Below are positions 32,380 to 45,100 of a stretch of 64,000 bases of DNA, piece by piece (the first letter of the stretch is position 1; each line of letters starts with the position of its first letter). The notes under the pieces were generated by a model. The model ran no database searches, was not told the DNA's origin, and saw nothing but the letters and a program-made list of their open reading frames with translations. A program made the position numbers and the translations under genes. The DNA is from Effrenium voratum (taxonomy: Eukaryota; Sar; Dinophyceae; Suessiales; Symbiodiniaceae), in assembly GCA_963377175.1 (NCBI GenBank), contig CAUJNA010001846.1, forward strand, positions 783,501-847,500. The letters run 5' to 3'.

Positions 32380-33735
32380 GATCAGTGATCCGGATGAAGG
32401 CCGAGTTGAACTGTTGATAAACAAACGATTTGAGTGAAGAACCGTTTTCAGTTTTGCCACCCTGGTGTGGCTTTGACTTGTCGTCCATCAGTACGAGTGC
32501 AATGTGTGCACCCTGTGCAAGTCCCATCTTGGAGAAAGGTTCATTAAATGGCGCCGTGGCGACTGTTCGACGTGCACGAGCCAGGATGCTTTTTGCGGTT
32601 GAGGTGGTGGAATGGTACTAGGTGTCATGCAACCCCGTGCTATGGTCCTGCCTTTAGAACGGCGATTCGACGTGCACGAGCTAGGATGCATTTTGCAGTG
32701 CGCAGCGCCGACAAGGTATAGATTTGGATTCTAGACCTACTCTACACTTCATCAGACCATCAGGAAACCCTACATGTTCCTGCATGAAACAAAGCTTTTA
32801 GACATCACCACACAAGGAATCTCACGTAGAACTGGCCAGAACGCCTGACGCTCTTTTGTCTGGGTGTCCTTTTTTGTGTAGGTACCCGGTAACAAGGGCA
32901 AGCCACAGTGAAATCACACATGTTTGAGCTTGAGTTTCAGATGCATGGATGATTTGATGGGGCACTTCTTCGCACAACCCACCCATAGCAAGGCGACTCT
33001 TGGTTCATCCATGCAGAAAGAGTTGGAGCTGCAGCAAGAATTCTTGGACCCATGAGTCATTTAGACCTGGCAAAGGTGTTAAACCCGTGAGTGCCGCTTC
33101 CTTCCATTTCTGGTTGGGACTGTCCCCTATCCCGCATCGGTTCCTGGGCTGCGCCTGCGGAACCCAACTAGCGCATTTGATTTGACTTACGAACAAGGAA
33201 AGCCAAACAAGCATAGGCGACCTGTCGATGAAGAATAGATGGGTTGTCCTGGTATCTGGAGTAAGACCCATCTAAACCAGTGGCTTGCCCATCTATTTCT
33301 CCAAACAAAGCTTACGCGAGCTCAAGGGTACCAAACGCGCCTTTTTTGCACAGGTTGCTTCGCAAGGGATACACTGGAGTCAATCCAACACCCAGTGGCA
33401 GGCCTGAGAACGCCAGTGGCAAGGGCCACTTCACAAAACGGGCGGCCGCTCGCGCACGCCACAAGCGCCCGACTGGGCTGGAGGAGGGAAAAGCGGGCGC
33501 AGACATCGGGCCGCCATCTGGGCGGCAGATCTGGCACGCCTCCTCGCGTGGGCGAGGCGGGACGGCTTTGCTGCACTAAAACGGATGCGAGTCCACACGC
33601 CAGGCGAGTCACCGGGAGAGATCGGGTGCTCTGAGACGGGGTCCAAAAAACAGGCAGCCGCAAGAACCTGTTTGCTGTGCTTGGTGGAGACAGCGGGATC
33701 CTCCGTGGCAAAACGGATAGGCAGAAATGGCCAAA
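32380..33735. other. Non-coding stretch with an ambiguous GC-rich block
   Basis: A GC-rich block at 33390-33600 has open frames in several registers on both strands (for example minus CQICRPDGGPMSAPAF). I could not decide whether any is an exon. A duplicated phrase, TTCGACGTGCACGAGC(C/T)AGGATGC, occurs at about 32567 and 32667, 100 bp apart. Confidence 0.35.
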
Positions 33736-33739
33736 GCGG

Positions 33740-33856
33740 TCAAGAAGTCCGAAGTCCGCCGCTCCCTCTGCGTGCGCTTGCAGTGACCCCGCACTCATCG
33801 AGCTCCGCACAACTCTCGGTGATTGCCCGGAATTTCTTGCTGCATTCAGACACAGC
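33740..33856 (-). CDS. Possible terminal exon, unknown protein
   Basis: After acceptor AAAAGGCAG the frame reads AVSECSKKFRAITESCAELD then ECGVTASARRGSGGLRTS and TGA at 33740-33742. It contains regularly spaced Cys residues (SECSKK, ESCAELDECG) reminiscent of small Cys-paired helical proteins, but no family can be named. The last codons may be intron if a donor lies earlier. Confidence 0.4.
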   Translation of the reverse strand, partial: AVSECSKKFRAITESCAELDECGVTASARRGSGGLRTS

Positions 33857-33924
33857 CTGCCTTTTGGGGCATGCAAGGTGGTAGCAAGCAGAACTGAGTG
33901 CTTCCAAAAGGGGAATGCGTGTAG

Positions 33925-33985
33925 GGCATGTGGCTTCCTTTTCGTTTCCCTTTGAACCAACCCGGAAAAGGATACCCGTCAATAC
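33925..33985. repeat. GGTTTCCCTTT dispersed repeat (example)
   Basis: TTTCGTTTCCCTTTGAACCA then ACCCGGAAAAGGATACCC. It shares core and right flank (AAAAGGATACCC/AGGGTACCC) with copies near 18985, 34355 and 52055. Confidence 0.65.
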
Positions 33986-34023
33986 TACAAGGGGATCCCT
34001 TGCGAGGGCTACAAAACCCCGCC

Positions 34024-34153
34024 TTAGCTCAAGGCACCCATGAAGCTGATAAGCTCCACCACATCGATTTGTCTCTGAATGGCGGGAATCCACATGGGGC
34101 CCGAGTCCCGGCCCGAGTCCCTTGGAACCCCAACATCGGCATCGAAAAAGAAA
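34024..34153 (-). CDS. Probable terminal exon, unknown protein
   Basis: Acceptor TATTCAG (34160-34154) is followed by FFFDADVGVPRDSGRDSGPM then WIPAIQRQIDVVELISFMGA and LS, with TAA at 34024-34026. A stop codon following directly on protein-like sequence suggests the 3' end of a minus-strand gene. Upstream exons were not identified. Function unknown. Confidence 0.45.
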
Positions 34154-35263
34154 CTGAATACACGGCGCGGAATGTCACTCTTAGGGGAAACCCCACGACT
34201 CTGCAAAGGACGGCCATGCCAAACCCCTTGGGGACAGGCTGTTTCGATTTCTCACGAGCGAGTCAGCGGCGGCACGCCTTTCAACCCATGGAACCTGCGG
34301 CAGTTTGTTTTCTGGGGACCTGGAGAGTTCACCGAAATGGGGTGCCCTTCTTGGTGGGTACCCCAATTTGGTTGGTTTTGAAGGGAAACCAAAACAGAAA
34401 GACTCATGTTCAGGCTGCATGTCCAAGCTTGAGGAGTTTCCCGTGTAATTCATCCCAGTTTGGAATTCTGGACCAAACCGAAATGTGCGGCTTCCATTCT
34501 TAGCTGAACCCTGTTTTGGGTATCTCCCAAAACATGCCGTCCCTTCCACCGACGCGGAATCCGACAGATTCCGAGGAAGACAATCCAGGGAGGTTCCCTC
34601 AGCTTGCATAGCGGGAGGGAGGATACCCATCTATAGGCTGTGAGTCCTCCACTTTTGCGGGCCCGTCACGTTTCAGTTTTCGCTTGCCTCTTGAAGCTTG
34701 CCTGGCATCATTCAGCCCAGCCCAAGAAACATCATCACTTTCATTGCAACAAAGTACAGACCCAAAATCCAAGGAAGATGGCCCTCTCCATGTCCTGTTG
34801 CTTTTTGCCGGGTCTCCCTTCAAAAGCAATGTTGAGATCCAATCTCCACAACTCACTGGGATGGCGCCTCGCTCGCCTCACTCGCGAGCGGCATTCACTC
34901 CCCGCAGCTGCTGCGCGCGGGAAAGGTGAGATGAAAGAAGAAAAACGGCCACGCCAGTGCCCGATTCGCCCCCCTAAGACTCAAACTCGATCACAGATTT
35001 GTTCGCCAGCTCGCATGCAAAAAATGATCCCTCACTTCTTAGGCCTGGCAAGTTCTTCTCCAGATTGGCATAGCGCGGCATTTCTCCGACTGCGATCTTC
35101 TGCGCCCAAGCGAGCCGCGCAAAAGCTCACCCTGACCTGATGCCAAAACCAGCCAGGGTATCGAAGACATGCGGAAATGGAAAAGTCTTCACAAAGACTA
35201 ACTCCAAAACAGGTAATCCCCCTTTTCACCCTGAGATACTCATTTGGGTGATAAGGGATCTTG

Positions 35264-35320
35264 TGGTGGACATCATTTGAGCAATTATGTCCACCAACCA
35301 CAAGGGTTCCCCATTGAAAA
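35264..35320. repeat. GGACATCAT hairpin repeat (copy 2)
   Basis: TGGTGGACATCATTTGAGC...ATGTCCACCAACCACAAGGG. The ten bases TGGTGGACAT are perfectly complementary to ATGTCCACCA 13 bases later. Confidence 0.75.
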
Positions 35321-35584
35321 TTCACAGCCATTGCCAGAACTTGAGCCACAGACCCCATGGGCGGCAGCCGAGTTTTGGCGGCTCGCTTCCCAGGGCCTTC
35401 ACGCCGGAGCTTCGAATCTTTATCTATCGCGCGGGCGAGGGAGGGAGAGTTGTCAATCTGCGAACATCATTGGCTCGTTGGGGAACCTGGTGATACTGCT
35501 TAGTGGTTGGTTCGAGCCCAACATGCGAAAATAGTTGATTCGAGTGTAGCATGCAAAAGTAGTTAATGCGAATGCAACCACGAC

Positions 35585-35690
35585 TGAGCGTCAGTTTGGG
35601 CCCTTGCCTTTTGCCCCTTGCGGAACTTGGCACAAGTGGTTTGCATGTCCAACAGCAAGCTCGTGCCGCACAGGGCGAAGTGGACACCTC
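35585..35690 (-). CDS. Possible exon, unknown protein
   Basis: After CTCCAGAG the minus frame reads GVHFALCGTSLLLDMQTTCA then KFRKGQKARAQTDAQS. Protein-like composition with two Cys and a basic tail. No family is recognised and the 3' border is uncertain. Confidence 0.4.
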
Positions 35691-35959
35691 TGGAGCTTCT
35701 CCCCCCAAAAAAACCACCTGGACACCAGACTAAGAACCTGGATGATTTCGCGAAATCCGCGAGTCGCACCACCGAAATCAGAAGCCCTGGAATCTCTGAC
35801 TCGATTCCCCAACCTAAGTACCAAACAAACGTTATGGTTGCAACTATGGTGTCATTTCATGGTGCAAAATCGATTTCGTCCAACAGTAGGTGTACACGGA
35901 AGACATTTGTCAGGGGCAAGTACCGCACAAAATTACGTGAACCGTTGAGCCCTGCACAA

Positions 35960-38300
35960 AAATTAGGTGAACCATTGAGCTCTCGGAAGCTTATAGGAGA
36001 TGCCGATGCGAAATGCCAAATGACTCATGTGTTCTGTTTTGCTACGGATGTGTTGTTCTTTTCCATTTTGGGGTTGGCCTTGAAGGAAAACCAATGGGAA
36101 AGCCCATTATTTTGGCAGAGGGGGGGGGCAACTAAAGTGGCTTGTCACGCTTATTGATTGGTACTGAAGCCAAACGCACTACAAAACAAAAGAAAGTGCC
36201 TGGAGCATTCTCTCATCAAGCAGCTTTTGCCCATGCTATCATGATCATACCCGAGTGTCCAGGGCCCGTTGGATCTACACATGTGCACATCTTGCATTGA
36301 TCAACTTCCGATCCCCTGGCCAACAGATCTGAACTGAGGTTGGACTTCAATAATTGAACTGAATTTGATAGCACCCTGATTATCAGAATAACAGACGTAG
36401 GATCTGAAAAGACTTTTCTCCTTCACCAGTCTGACTTCAAAAATCCACAAGGCACCTTCATCAAGGCTAAGCTTACTAAAACCCCCATGAGCTCGCTAAC
36501 ACTTCTTCGTGTGCAAATGGTCTTAGAGCCATGTAGCCAAACAACAGTCTAGGGAAAGCAGGCCCAGTATCGTATTTTGCCAGGTCGGTCATTGCAAATT
36601 TGCAACACTGCCGGTTCTCAACAAGGAATGAAGGAATAACCCCCTATAAGCAATCCTCTATGGTTTCCGTTTTCGGGAAACCCCAAAGCCGGCTTCGCAC
36701 ATTCCCAAAGCCTATCGCTGCAAATGAGAACCGTCCAACCAAAACCCTAAGATCTGTGAGACGGGCTCACGATTTCCTCTCGCTCCCTGGCCTCAGGGCC
36801 TCAAAAAGGCCTGGGCCGATCGAAGCCCAGGAAATGGGTGGCTCCTCGTCCGTTTTTACACCCACTAACATGGCCCCCGGGCTTCCTCTCGGTTTCCTTG
36901 AGAAAACCAACCAAAACCTTGGGCTTCCTCTTGGGCTTCCTCTTGGTTCCCTTCTTGGTTTCCTTCTTGGTTTCCTTCGAAAGATTGGGTACCGACGACC
37001 AAAAAAGATGCACGCAAATTGAGCAAAACTTGGGATCTCCGGCGGAAGTTGGATGCAAGTGGCTTGCTGAAAGCTGGCCGGAAGATCGTTCGACCTTCCC
37101 GCCCGCCCCACCAAAAAAAAGGAAATGTAGAGCCTCTCTTGTTTGAAGCATCTCTTGTTTGAAGCAGGGTAGCGTTTCCTTCGTCCCAGCCACTCGGCTG
37201 GCTCCCGCTCATGACTCTTTGCCCAGCAAATCCCCCCCCCAAAAAAAAGAAGAGAGCAGCCGTTCGGCAAAAAACGCACAGTGGCAGTCCGCGCCGCCCA
37301 AATCATTATACCATCAAAGTCACCCCCCACAAGGGAAGCACCCGCAGTTTCGTGGGAAATAGAGTCTAATCTGGTCCCACGCAAGGATGTCTTCAATTGA
37401 ACGTTGCCAACCCTGGCTGACCGCACCTAACCCTGGCCCTGGGACAACCCCCATGGATCCTCAAATTCACATGACCTCTGGCAGTCGAACGGTCGCAACG
37501 CCGCGCGCCTCAAGCGGTCATGAGATCCGAAAGCTCACATTGCCACGCTGAAGAGCCTGCGGTGTGCAACAGGAAGCCCTTCTTCTGGATACATCGAAAG
37601 CGTTCAAAATGGCGATGGCGAATGATTCGGACTGAATTGGAACCAGATGACATCTATGTTGAAACTCACTTATGAGTGAGATTCTCAGAGGGAAACCAAG
37701 CAAACCTCTGGGGATTCCCCAGATTGTCACTTGGTGTTCCATTCATTCCATCCAAAACCCCCCGAAACAAAAATCCTCTGCATGTTCAGAGTACGCCTAT
37801 CCGAAATTGTCCCATGGCTGCAGTTGCTTTTGGGGGATGCTCGGTTGTCCAAAAGTTCACCGCGGTCTTGATGGCGAACTTTCCCGATATCGGAAAGATC
37901 GTATCTTAGGGTTCTCCAACTAACGGTCCTCTCATGTAAGGGACCTTTTGATCAACTCCCATGCATTATGATGACTGCAGGTAATGAATCTTAATGGCTC
38001 TTGGTAAAGCAAAGCTGACGCCAGGCCTTAGCCATCTGGACACCCAGGATTCATAGCTGGCTGATTGAGAGGATCTCGGATCACTTTTGTGGGAACCATC
38101 TCTCAAACAAATCCGTCAGGTGGTCATTCGGGAAGGCTTCTTTTCCACATGCGGTCAAGTACTGGATGTGACAAAAACCCGGTCATACTGTTTCACTGTC
38201 CGTTCTTGTTCGCTTCAGGCTTTATGTTTTTGCACGCTAGTGGTGAGGCCTGTTGCTGTGTCGCCCCGTGGGAGCACGCTTGGAAATTCAATCTGCCATG
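35960..38300. other. Gene-poor stretch with local repeats
   Basis: No exon supported. A minus-strand 219-codon open frame at 36767-37426 is created by a tandem repeat and rejected. CGTTCCATTCATTCC-like sequence recurs at about 37730. Confidence 0.4.
36895..36985. repeat. GGGCTTCCTCTTGGTTTCC tandem repeat
   Basis: Units of about 12-15 bp (GGGCTTCCTCTT, GGTTTCCTTCTT) repeated five to six times with drift, next to a GGTTTCC repeat core. Confidence 0.8.
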
Positions 38301-38307
38301 GTGCAGC

Positions 38308-38432
38308 ACCGTGGATGAACGGAATCCTGCACCACTTTGAAACCATGGAAACCATTGTTTGTTTGGTGTTTACAGGGGATGATCATTCCAGGGCTTGTTG
38401 GGTGTTGCAGAATTGGCGAGGGTCCATTCCGG
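38308..38432 (+). mobile_element. Short TIR element, GTGGATGG family (copy C)
   Basis: ACCGTGGATGAACGGAATCC then TGCACCACTTTGAAACCATG, ending GGTGTTGCAGAATTGG...GTCCATTCC. Strong match to copy A (51718) through the first 60 bp; the right end is degenerate. Confidence 0.75.
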
Positions 38433-38839
38433 ACCCAAAATTTAGTCTGAACCTCAGCCCAGGTCCCTCGACCCAGCCTAAAGCGCTTTTCTACATAGGA
38501 GTCCCCCTCCTGCGCGAAACTGCAGCGGCGCATCCCGGCGCTTGTTGTTTGAGCACATCCCCACCAGTCCAGCTAGTCAACACCAGGCATCCCAAGCAGA
38601 AGCATCTTTGAAGCTCACAGGTCCAGCCTCTTGCTAGGCTCGAAAGCAGAACTTTCCAGACAAATATCGACTCCGGGCTAGCGACAGGCTGCACCTAACT
38701 TGGTTCCCGCAAGAACCTCCGAGTTTCAGCAAAGTGCGAGGTCGTACGGGCCAAACGGCCCCAGGGCGGTGGATATGCTGCGTGAGCCGCGAAAAACCAT
38801 TCCCTTCGGGTTCATTCCGCTTCCGGGCTCGGTCATTCC

Positions 38840-38975
38840 CAGAGCACCAGCCAGAGCCGTTGCAACGCACTCCTCTGGGCTGCGTCGCGCGAAGGCCGCC
38901 GCGCCCTGCGGAAGCTCGGGAGGCCGGAGATGGCTTGCCGCCCAAATGGGCCCCGGTGAAGGCCTTGATTTCAAG
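38840..38975 (-). CDS. Possible exon, unknown protein
   Basis: The minus frame reads PSPGPIWAASHLRPPELPQG then AAAFARRSPEECVATALAGA. GC-rich relative to flanks, but two other frames are also open, so the assignment is weak. Confidence 0.3.
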
Positions 38976-39639
38976 AGTCCCGGGTTGCTTTGAGTTTAAG
39001 TCAGGCTACAGGGGCCACGCGCCAGGGAAGCTGGCAAGCTTCAGCTCACTTGCTTAAACCCACCCTTCCGCAAAGCCGTTGGACCTGGAAAAGGGTTTGC
39101 CGCGAGCGGCTTCCTTTGTGCGTGGAGGAGAACAGGGCTTACCTAATTAAAGCTTAACCTGCTGGAACTCTTCTTCGGCGCCACTCCGCCAAACGAAAGC
39201 CCAACAAGCCGCTCTACTTGTTCTGCGCGTTGCGAACACCGGGGGAACATCAAGCGCCCACGGTTGCGCTGCTCCCCAAGGGATCAAAACCACTTAAGTA
39301 AGTACTGGCATCCCACCCACTAACATGACCTGACCGGAGTCCGGAGGAGGTCTCCGGAAGACAATTGTCCCCTCCTTCTTGGGCCATGTTCAAGGGAAGC
39401 CAAACGGAAACCACCCATTGTCGGAGTTCCTATTCTTAAGACAACGCCGCATATAGTAGCTAACCGGAGGGCCCAAGTGTGTCTTTGAAACTAAAAATCA
39501 GGAGAAAGCTATCACTATTAGAAACCCCTCATGTGACACAATGAGTACATATGGGTCTATCATTTCTTGAAGGTCCCCCCCTTTGGTGTGGCTGGAAAGC
39601 GAAACAAAAGGAAAACCATTGTTGGGGGCCCCCTAAGCA

Positions 39640-39735
39640 TAGACACCCCCATATGGCTGTGGGTCAAAAATGGGTAGCCAAAATGGAACCCTGGTAAATG
39701 GAACCAACGACTAAAACCTGCGGTCCCCTCGTAAT
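39640..39735 (+). repeat. CTGCGGTCC dispersed repeat (copy 1)
   Basis: ATGGCTGTGGGTCAAAAATG, AAAATGGAACCCTGGTAAAT, then AAAACCTGCGGTCCCCT. A close copy is at 54143-54215 and weaker ones at 40713-40770 and 23690-23760. Confidence 0.8.
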
Positions 39736-39765
39736 TTACTTTTAACCCATACCCATATCCCACAC

Positions 39766-39903
39766 CGGGTGGTGCTGCTGCCTCCACGTGGGCGGCGGCG
39801 CATTTCGCCAGGAGCGCCAATGGCGCGCCGTTGCCTCGACCCGCCACATGAGGGCCATGTCTTTCTGGGTGTCGACCATGAACCAGCCACCCGTTAAACA
39901 GAA
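39766..39903 (-). CDS. Probable exon, unknown protein
   Basis: The minus frame reads LTGGWFMVDTQKDMALMWRV then EATARHWRSWRNAPPPTWRQ and ends CACCCG|GTGTGGG at 39766. The Trp-rich, mixed-charge sequence is protein-like. A second frame (FNGWLVHGRHPERHG) is also open and cannot be fully excluded. Function unknown. Confidence 0.4.
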
Positions 39904-39909
39904 CGGTTG

Positions 39910-42100
39910 ACAAGGGTGCCGAACAACGAACAAGACCCTCTTTCTACTAGGCCATGGTTTCAGGGAAAACTCCAAAAAAGTAACCCCTATGAAAAATGCG
40001 AGAAAAAAAAAAAAAAAAAAAACTATAGAAGCAGCTTCCTTCTCATTTTACCAACTCAGGTCGTTCTATCAGGGGTTGTTTGGTGGGGTCAAGGGGCGCA
40101 ACTTGATTGCCGACCATTTACAGGATCAAGTCTCCAGCTTAAGACGCGCTGCTCAAAGGGAGACCCTCAAAATGCCGTTGGTTTCTCTTTTGCTTCTCCA
40201 TTTTATATAATTGAAGAAACCCTCAAAAAGGATACACCCCGGTGTTCAAAGATGCTTTCCACAGGGTTGGCACCCTGGAAAAACATCGTGGAAGTTGAAA
40301 AAGATATCTCGCATGTCCGGCGATCATAAAAGTCAGAGGGAAAATGCAGCGGCCTAGGCCTGTGGGGCGAAGTTTGACTAGGCCTAAAAAACCCTCTAAA
40401 AGGAGTCTGGTGCACCGTTGCGCTTGGTTTGCCTCATTTCATCTGTCTCCTGCGTTGCGGCGGCTACGAAGACACGTTCGCATGTCAATTGTGTGGCTTC
40501 ACTGGCGCAACAAAATACGGTGAGTTGTTGGAAGTGTGCGCGCCAAAAACATAGATGCCAAGCCCAAACACGGAGTAATTGCACCTGGTCTTCATGCCGG
40601 CAACTTCGAGAAAAAATCTGCCGGACATCGGACATTCAAATTGTGGCACTCGTGGCCCACATTTCGGCGTCAACTTGCAAGTGACGAAGCCAAAGATTCT
40701 GTGACAAAAATAGGGTAACCCCAAAATGCCTGCCCTGGAAAATGTAATGGACTAAAGCCTGCGGTCCGCTAGCTTCATTTTGACCCACCAAATGAGGGTT
40801 GTTCAAAAAGACAAAGGTCCCACTAAAGAAAAGGCCCCCCTTTTGTAGCCATACCCTTTTTGAAGAACTAACAGCTATGTGAAACATATGTACATATGTA
40901 CACACATACATGAGTGTGTCTGTGTGTGTGTGTGTGTGTGCGTAGCAATGATATATATATATATATACACATATATATGTATATATACATATATAGTATG
41001 CACACATATGTATATATGCATACATATGTAGTATGCACAGAACATCACATTTACATAATCATGTCACGGCTACCCCCGTGTTTGTGATAAGTGCCCCATA
41101 CAACGGGAAGATTTAGATCGCTGGGCTCCTTGCTGCTGTGAAGAACGTAGAGGCCCATGACAAAGGAGAGGATGGACATTCCATCCTGGTTGTCTCGAAC
41201 CCCGGGTCCGAGAGGCGCTTCAAACATTTGTTGGCATGGGAAGTTCTTGGGGTCCGTTGGGGTGTCCTGCAGCTCCTTGAAAATTCTTTGGGTTCCCTCG
41301 GGGTTTTTTAGGCCTCCTTGCGAATTCCTGCGATTCCTTTCAAAGCTTTGGGCAAACCCAAAACCGAGGGTGGGGTCCTCTTGGTCGTCCTTGAAATCGC
41401 CCAACCAACACCGGAGATTGAAGGAGAAGGAGTCTGTCCCTTTCAAACCGGACCAAGACTGGGTTTGACTAGACCTGAAACATACTCTTGTGGAAGAGTC
41501 GATGTCAACGACTCCAGTAGATTCTGTGATGTATTTACATATTTTGGTTCCTTCGCAGAAAAGCACTCATCGGGCTGGGGCACAGCAGCGAAGCCAATCC
41601 GGTCGAAGCTGGAAAAAATCGACCCTGCTCTCCCCCGATTTATATACCCCGGCCCAGCTGCCAAGAGCATCTTTTTTCTGTCTGTCTGTGGGCGTCAGCG
41701 CAAGTTGCGAGTGACACGTGGGTCTATCTGCAAATGGAGTCTCCCCAATGAGGTTTCCCTCACATTTTCCGAAATGGATGCGTTGCCTTTGATTTCCTCA
41801 TAAGACCACCCCAACCAAGCTTCCAACTCATACTAATTATTTCAAATTTCAGAAAGACATACCCACGTTACACCTGAGTACTCAGCCATCACGGCGAAGA
41901 ATCTGCCCGTCGCCGCTGCGGCTTTTCGGCGACCGGCATCGAGTCACTCAGCTTAGATGTCCTCTGAATTCAGCATTTGGGGGGGACTAAAACGAGTTCT
42001 AACAAATAGATTATATGATGCTGCCTACACACGTAATAAACTCCTTTGGTGCCTTTCGGCACGCGTTTAGAGTCCCCTGACAACTGTAATCCCTCGTCAA
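39910..42100. other. Non-coding stretch with simple repeats
   Basis: A poly-A run at 40003-40022 and a GT/TA microsatellite at 40910-41040. No exon supported. The GC-rich 41880-41945 block has no distinctive frame. Confidence 0.4.
40910..41040. repeat. TG and TA dinucleotide microsatellite
   Basis: GTGTGTCTGTGTGTGTGTGT, then (TA)n with CACATATATATG and GCACACATATGTATATATGC. The CATATATG palindromes alternate with GTATGCACA. Confidence 0.9.
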
Positions 42101-42117
42101 ACGTCGCATGTCCGGAG

Positions 42118-45100
42118 TCAGAACCAATCGCGGCACTCCTCCAAGAACTTCTCCAACTCCTCCTGATCATCACCTCTCAAAATGTCCTCTGAGACATTTG
42201 GGAAATCGTCCGGCCCTCCCTCTGGTCTGGGAGCTGGCCTTCCTTCTTGCGCCTCGCCCGCGCCCTCTGCATCCGCACCCTCCACCTCTGCGCCTTCCGC
42301 GCCTTCCGCGCCTTCCGCGCCCTCTGCGCGCTCCGCATCGCCGCCTTCGGCGGCGCCCTCCACGCCTTCCATGGCCGCGCCCGCCACTTCGCCTGCGTCC
42401 TGAGTGTCCCCAGCGACCTCCGCGACCTCCGCAACCTCCGCCGCCGCAACCTCCGCGACCTCCGCGGCCTCCGCGGCCTCTGCGACTTCCGCCGCGCTTC
42501 GGCTTCTGGCTGCCTCGGGCTCGCTGGGCTCTGCAACAGCTGCTTCCTGACAGGGCAGGCCTCTCGAGCTGCTGGAAACTAGAAACAAATGCTATGACTT
42601 GCTCCTTCAATCCTGTCATGGCAAAAAAGACTGGTTGCACAAGCAAAGCTCCACCTTCCATTTGCCTAGGTTCCCTGGACAACAAAACGAAAGGAAGTGA
42701 CAAACCTTTAAAGCCAACCAGGAAAAAACAAAGCAATATCCCGCAACACCCAAACGGACGCCCATTTCACCACTTCAACCAGCGCCTGAGACTCAACCGG
42801 CGCCACCGGATCCACTGGCGGGGCCGGGTCTGCGTACAAGACTCGACGCCACGCGGCCGTGGACTCTGCGGGCTCCCCCGGCGGGGGCACGTCCTGGGAG
42901 GCGTCCATCATGACGTCCTCGGGCGCCGGCCTGGCACGGCCCTTCGGAGTGACGTGCCCAAGGGTGGAGTGGGGGGGGGGGGGAGACGGGGGGGAGAAAA
43001 ACCAAAAACGGGGAGAAAACGGCACTGACTCCCATTTGGGTGTGTGTGTGTGTGGGTAGTTGAGAACCAGAAGGAAAACCGCGGCCACTTGTTGGGGATC
43101 GCCCGACTTGGTTTTCGACGTGAGCCAAATCCCCGAGTTGTGGGTTGGATACCCTAGACTTTCCAGCTGAGTGAAGAGAACGGGGGGACCATGTCTTGGC
43201 CTTCGGATCACAACTTCTTTTACTTCTGCCCCCGTTGCTTGGATAGCCCAACCGCAATGACAAACCTCAGACGCGCAAGCCATTGGTGACCTATCCGCGC
43301 GTTGGATCCGATGTCTTGAGAGGGATGCTCAATCATAACGTACCATGCGCACGCCTAAAGATTTGCCAAAAAGCCAAATCAAAACTCATGACAAATCTAT
43401 GTGATTCAAGCTGGTAGAATCTATTTCATTGCGATCAGTCAAAATTTGGTATGAAGTGAGTCTGCCGAAAACCACGTACAGAACTCAAAGGGCAGAACAC
43501 CACGACTTCTTCTGGTCGGGATGGCCCCCCACTAGCCATACGGGTCCCTCAACAGCATCCCCTCTAGTGGCTTGACACTCAAATGTCAAGCCATAAAGCA
43601 AGAAAGAAGTGCTCGGAAGACGAAGAAAGCCAAAAGGAAACCAACCCCCATGAGATTTCCTGGTTGACGCATTGCCTCCGAAGCCGGACGAAAAAGAACG
43701 GCTTCCCAGCCTCTCGGTTTCTGGATCTGGCTGGTTGGCTTTGGCCTGCTTGGCCTTCAGCTCCGCCTTGGCCTTCTGCTTGGCCTTCTGGGCGTCGGCC
43801 TTGGGGATCATGCCTCGGGCCGGGTGACTCGCCTGATCCGTTGCTTGCCCCTCCAGCGCGCTGCCAGGAACGGAACTTCCGGGAAAACAAGACTGCCACC
43901 AATGGGGCAGTGCCCCGATACCATTGTTTCTGTTGGCTTCCTAGAACTCCACCCAGAAGACTTCCCCGACAATGTTTGGGACCTTCGAAAGGAGCTGTCC
44001 CAAGCCTTCGAATTGGGGCCCACTCGAAGTTTTGGCCACAGCCAAACGTAAGTTTAGCCCCCTTGGGCTTTCAGACACCGACTGGGATTCCTAAACCCGA
44101 ACACCCCTGTCCGGCCCAAAACCTCACCCCACCACCCCACCAACCCACCAAGCCATCAACCCATCAACCCCCCCTCCCAACAACAAAAAAGAACGCCCCA
44201 CTACTCCCCAACCACATGGGTGTCTTTTTTGAGGGTACCCCCTCCCCTGTTTTGTTTTTTGGCTTTGCAGGAAACCGAAGCCATCTCCGAGCGAGAAGCC
44301 CTCCATGGTCCGACGGAACTTCCTGCGCTCCGCTGCGCTCATGTTGTCAATATCGATGACGAAGTCCTCCGAGCCGTCGAACTTCTTCACGAGCTCGTCC
44401 TCCTGATCCGAGTTCAGCATGTCCTCGATCCAGGCGGGTCAAGATGGGACTATGGGGCCCCATGGGAGAAAGGTATCCTGCAAAAACACAAATCCCGCGG
44501 GCAGAACAGCGGCTCCGAGAAGCCAGAACCACTTCGAGGAACAGGAAAGGGGATGTGCAACAATTGTTGCGGAAAGCAAAACAAACAAGGGATGCCCTGG
44601 GAGCAGTATTCCAACGTGTGGGTGCCTCTCTCTTTTGGAGTGGGTGCTCTTCTTGGGGTTGTGCCATACCCAAGGCAACAGATCTTTGGGGTGGAGAACA
44701 ACCAAAGAAAAATGCAACATATACCATCACGCGATCCAATTGTCCAAACTCCCGGACTCTCTGCATGGCGGAAAATCAAACACACACAACTCCGAAACCA
44801 TGTTGTTGCTTTTTTATCCGAGTGTTTGGATCTCCGGCCTTGCTTCGGATACAAATCCTAACGCCCACGCGCCGGGGGGGGGGGGGGGGGAAACTGCTGT
44901 CTCTGAAGGCAACTCAAAACAAGTCAACTTGCCAATTTCCTGAATAAGATGAACAGAGGTGCACGCAAGGCCAGCTCATGCCAAAGATATCACCCACGCC
45001 GGACCAAGGATTCTGCGGTCCCGCTCTAAAGATCACCCCAGCAACAGGAAGCTCACTTCAAACTTGCTGAAAGGTGTTCACAAGTCTCACAGGGCAAGGG

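Noticed and set aside
34915..34930. GGGAAAG|GTGAGA as a plus-strand donor (also CTCAG|GTGAGA at 30170)
   Set aside because: No convincing plus-strand exon joins them, and the neighbouring exons are on the minus strand.
36767..37426. 219-codon minus-strand open frame
   Set aside because: Its Arg/Pro/Ser-rich centre is translated from the GGGCTTCCTCTT tandem repeat, and the rest has no protein character or splice sites.
44260..44460. Plus-strand frame after TTTGCAG (ETEAISEREALHGPTELPA)
   Set aside because: The opposite strand has a better charged, acidic exon in the same gene direction as its neighbours; kept on the minus strand, with some doubt.
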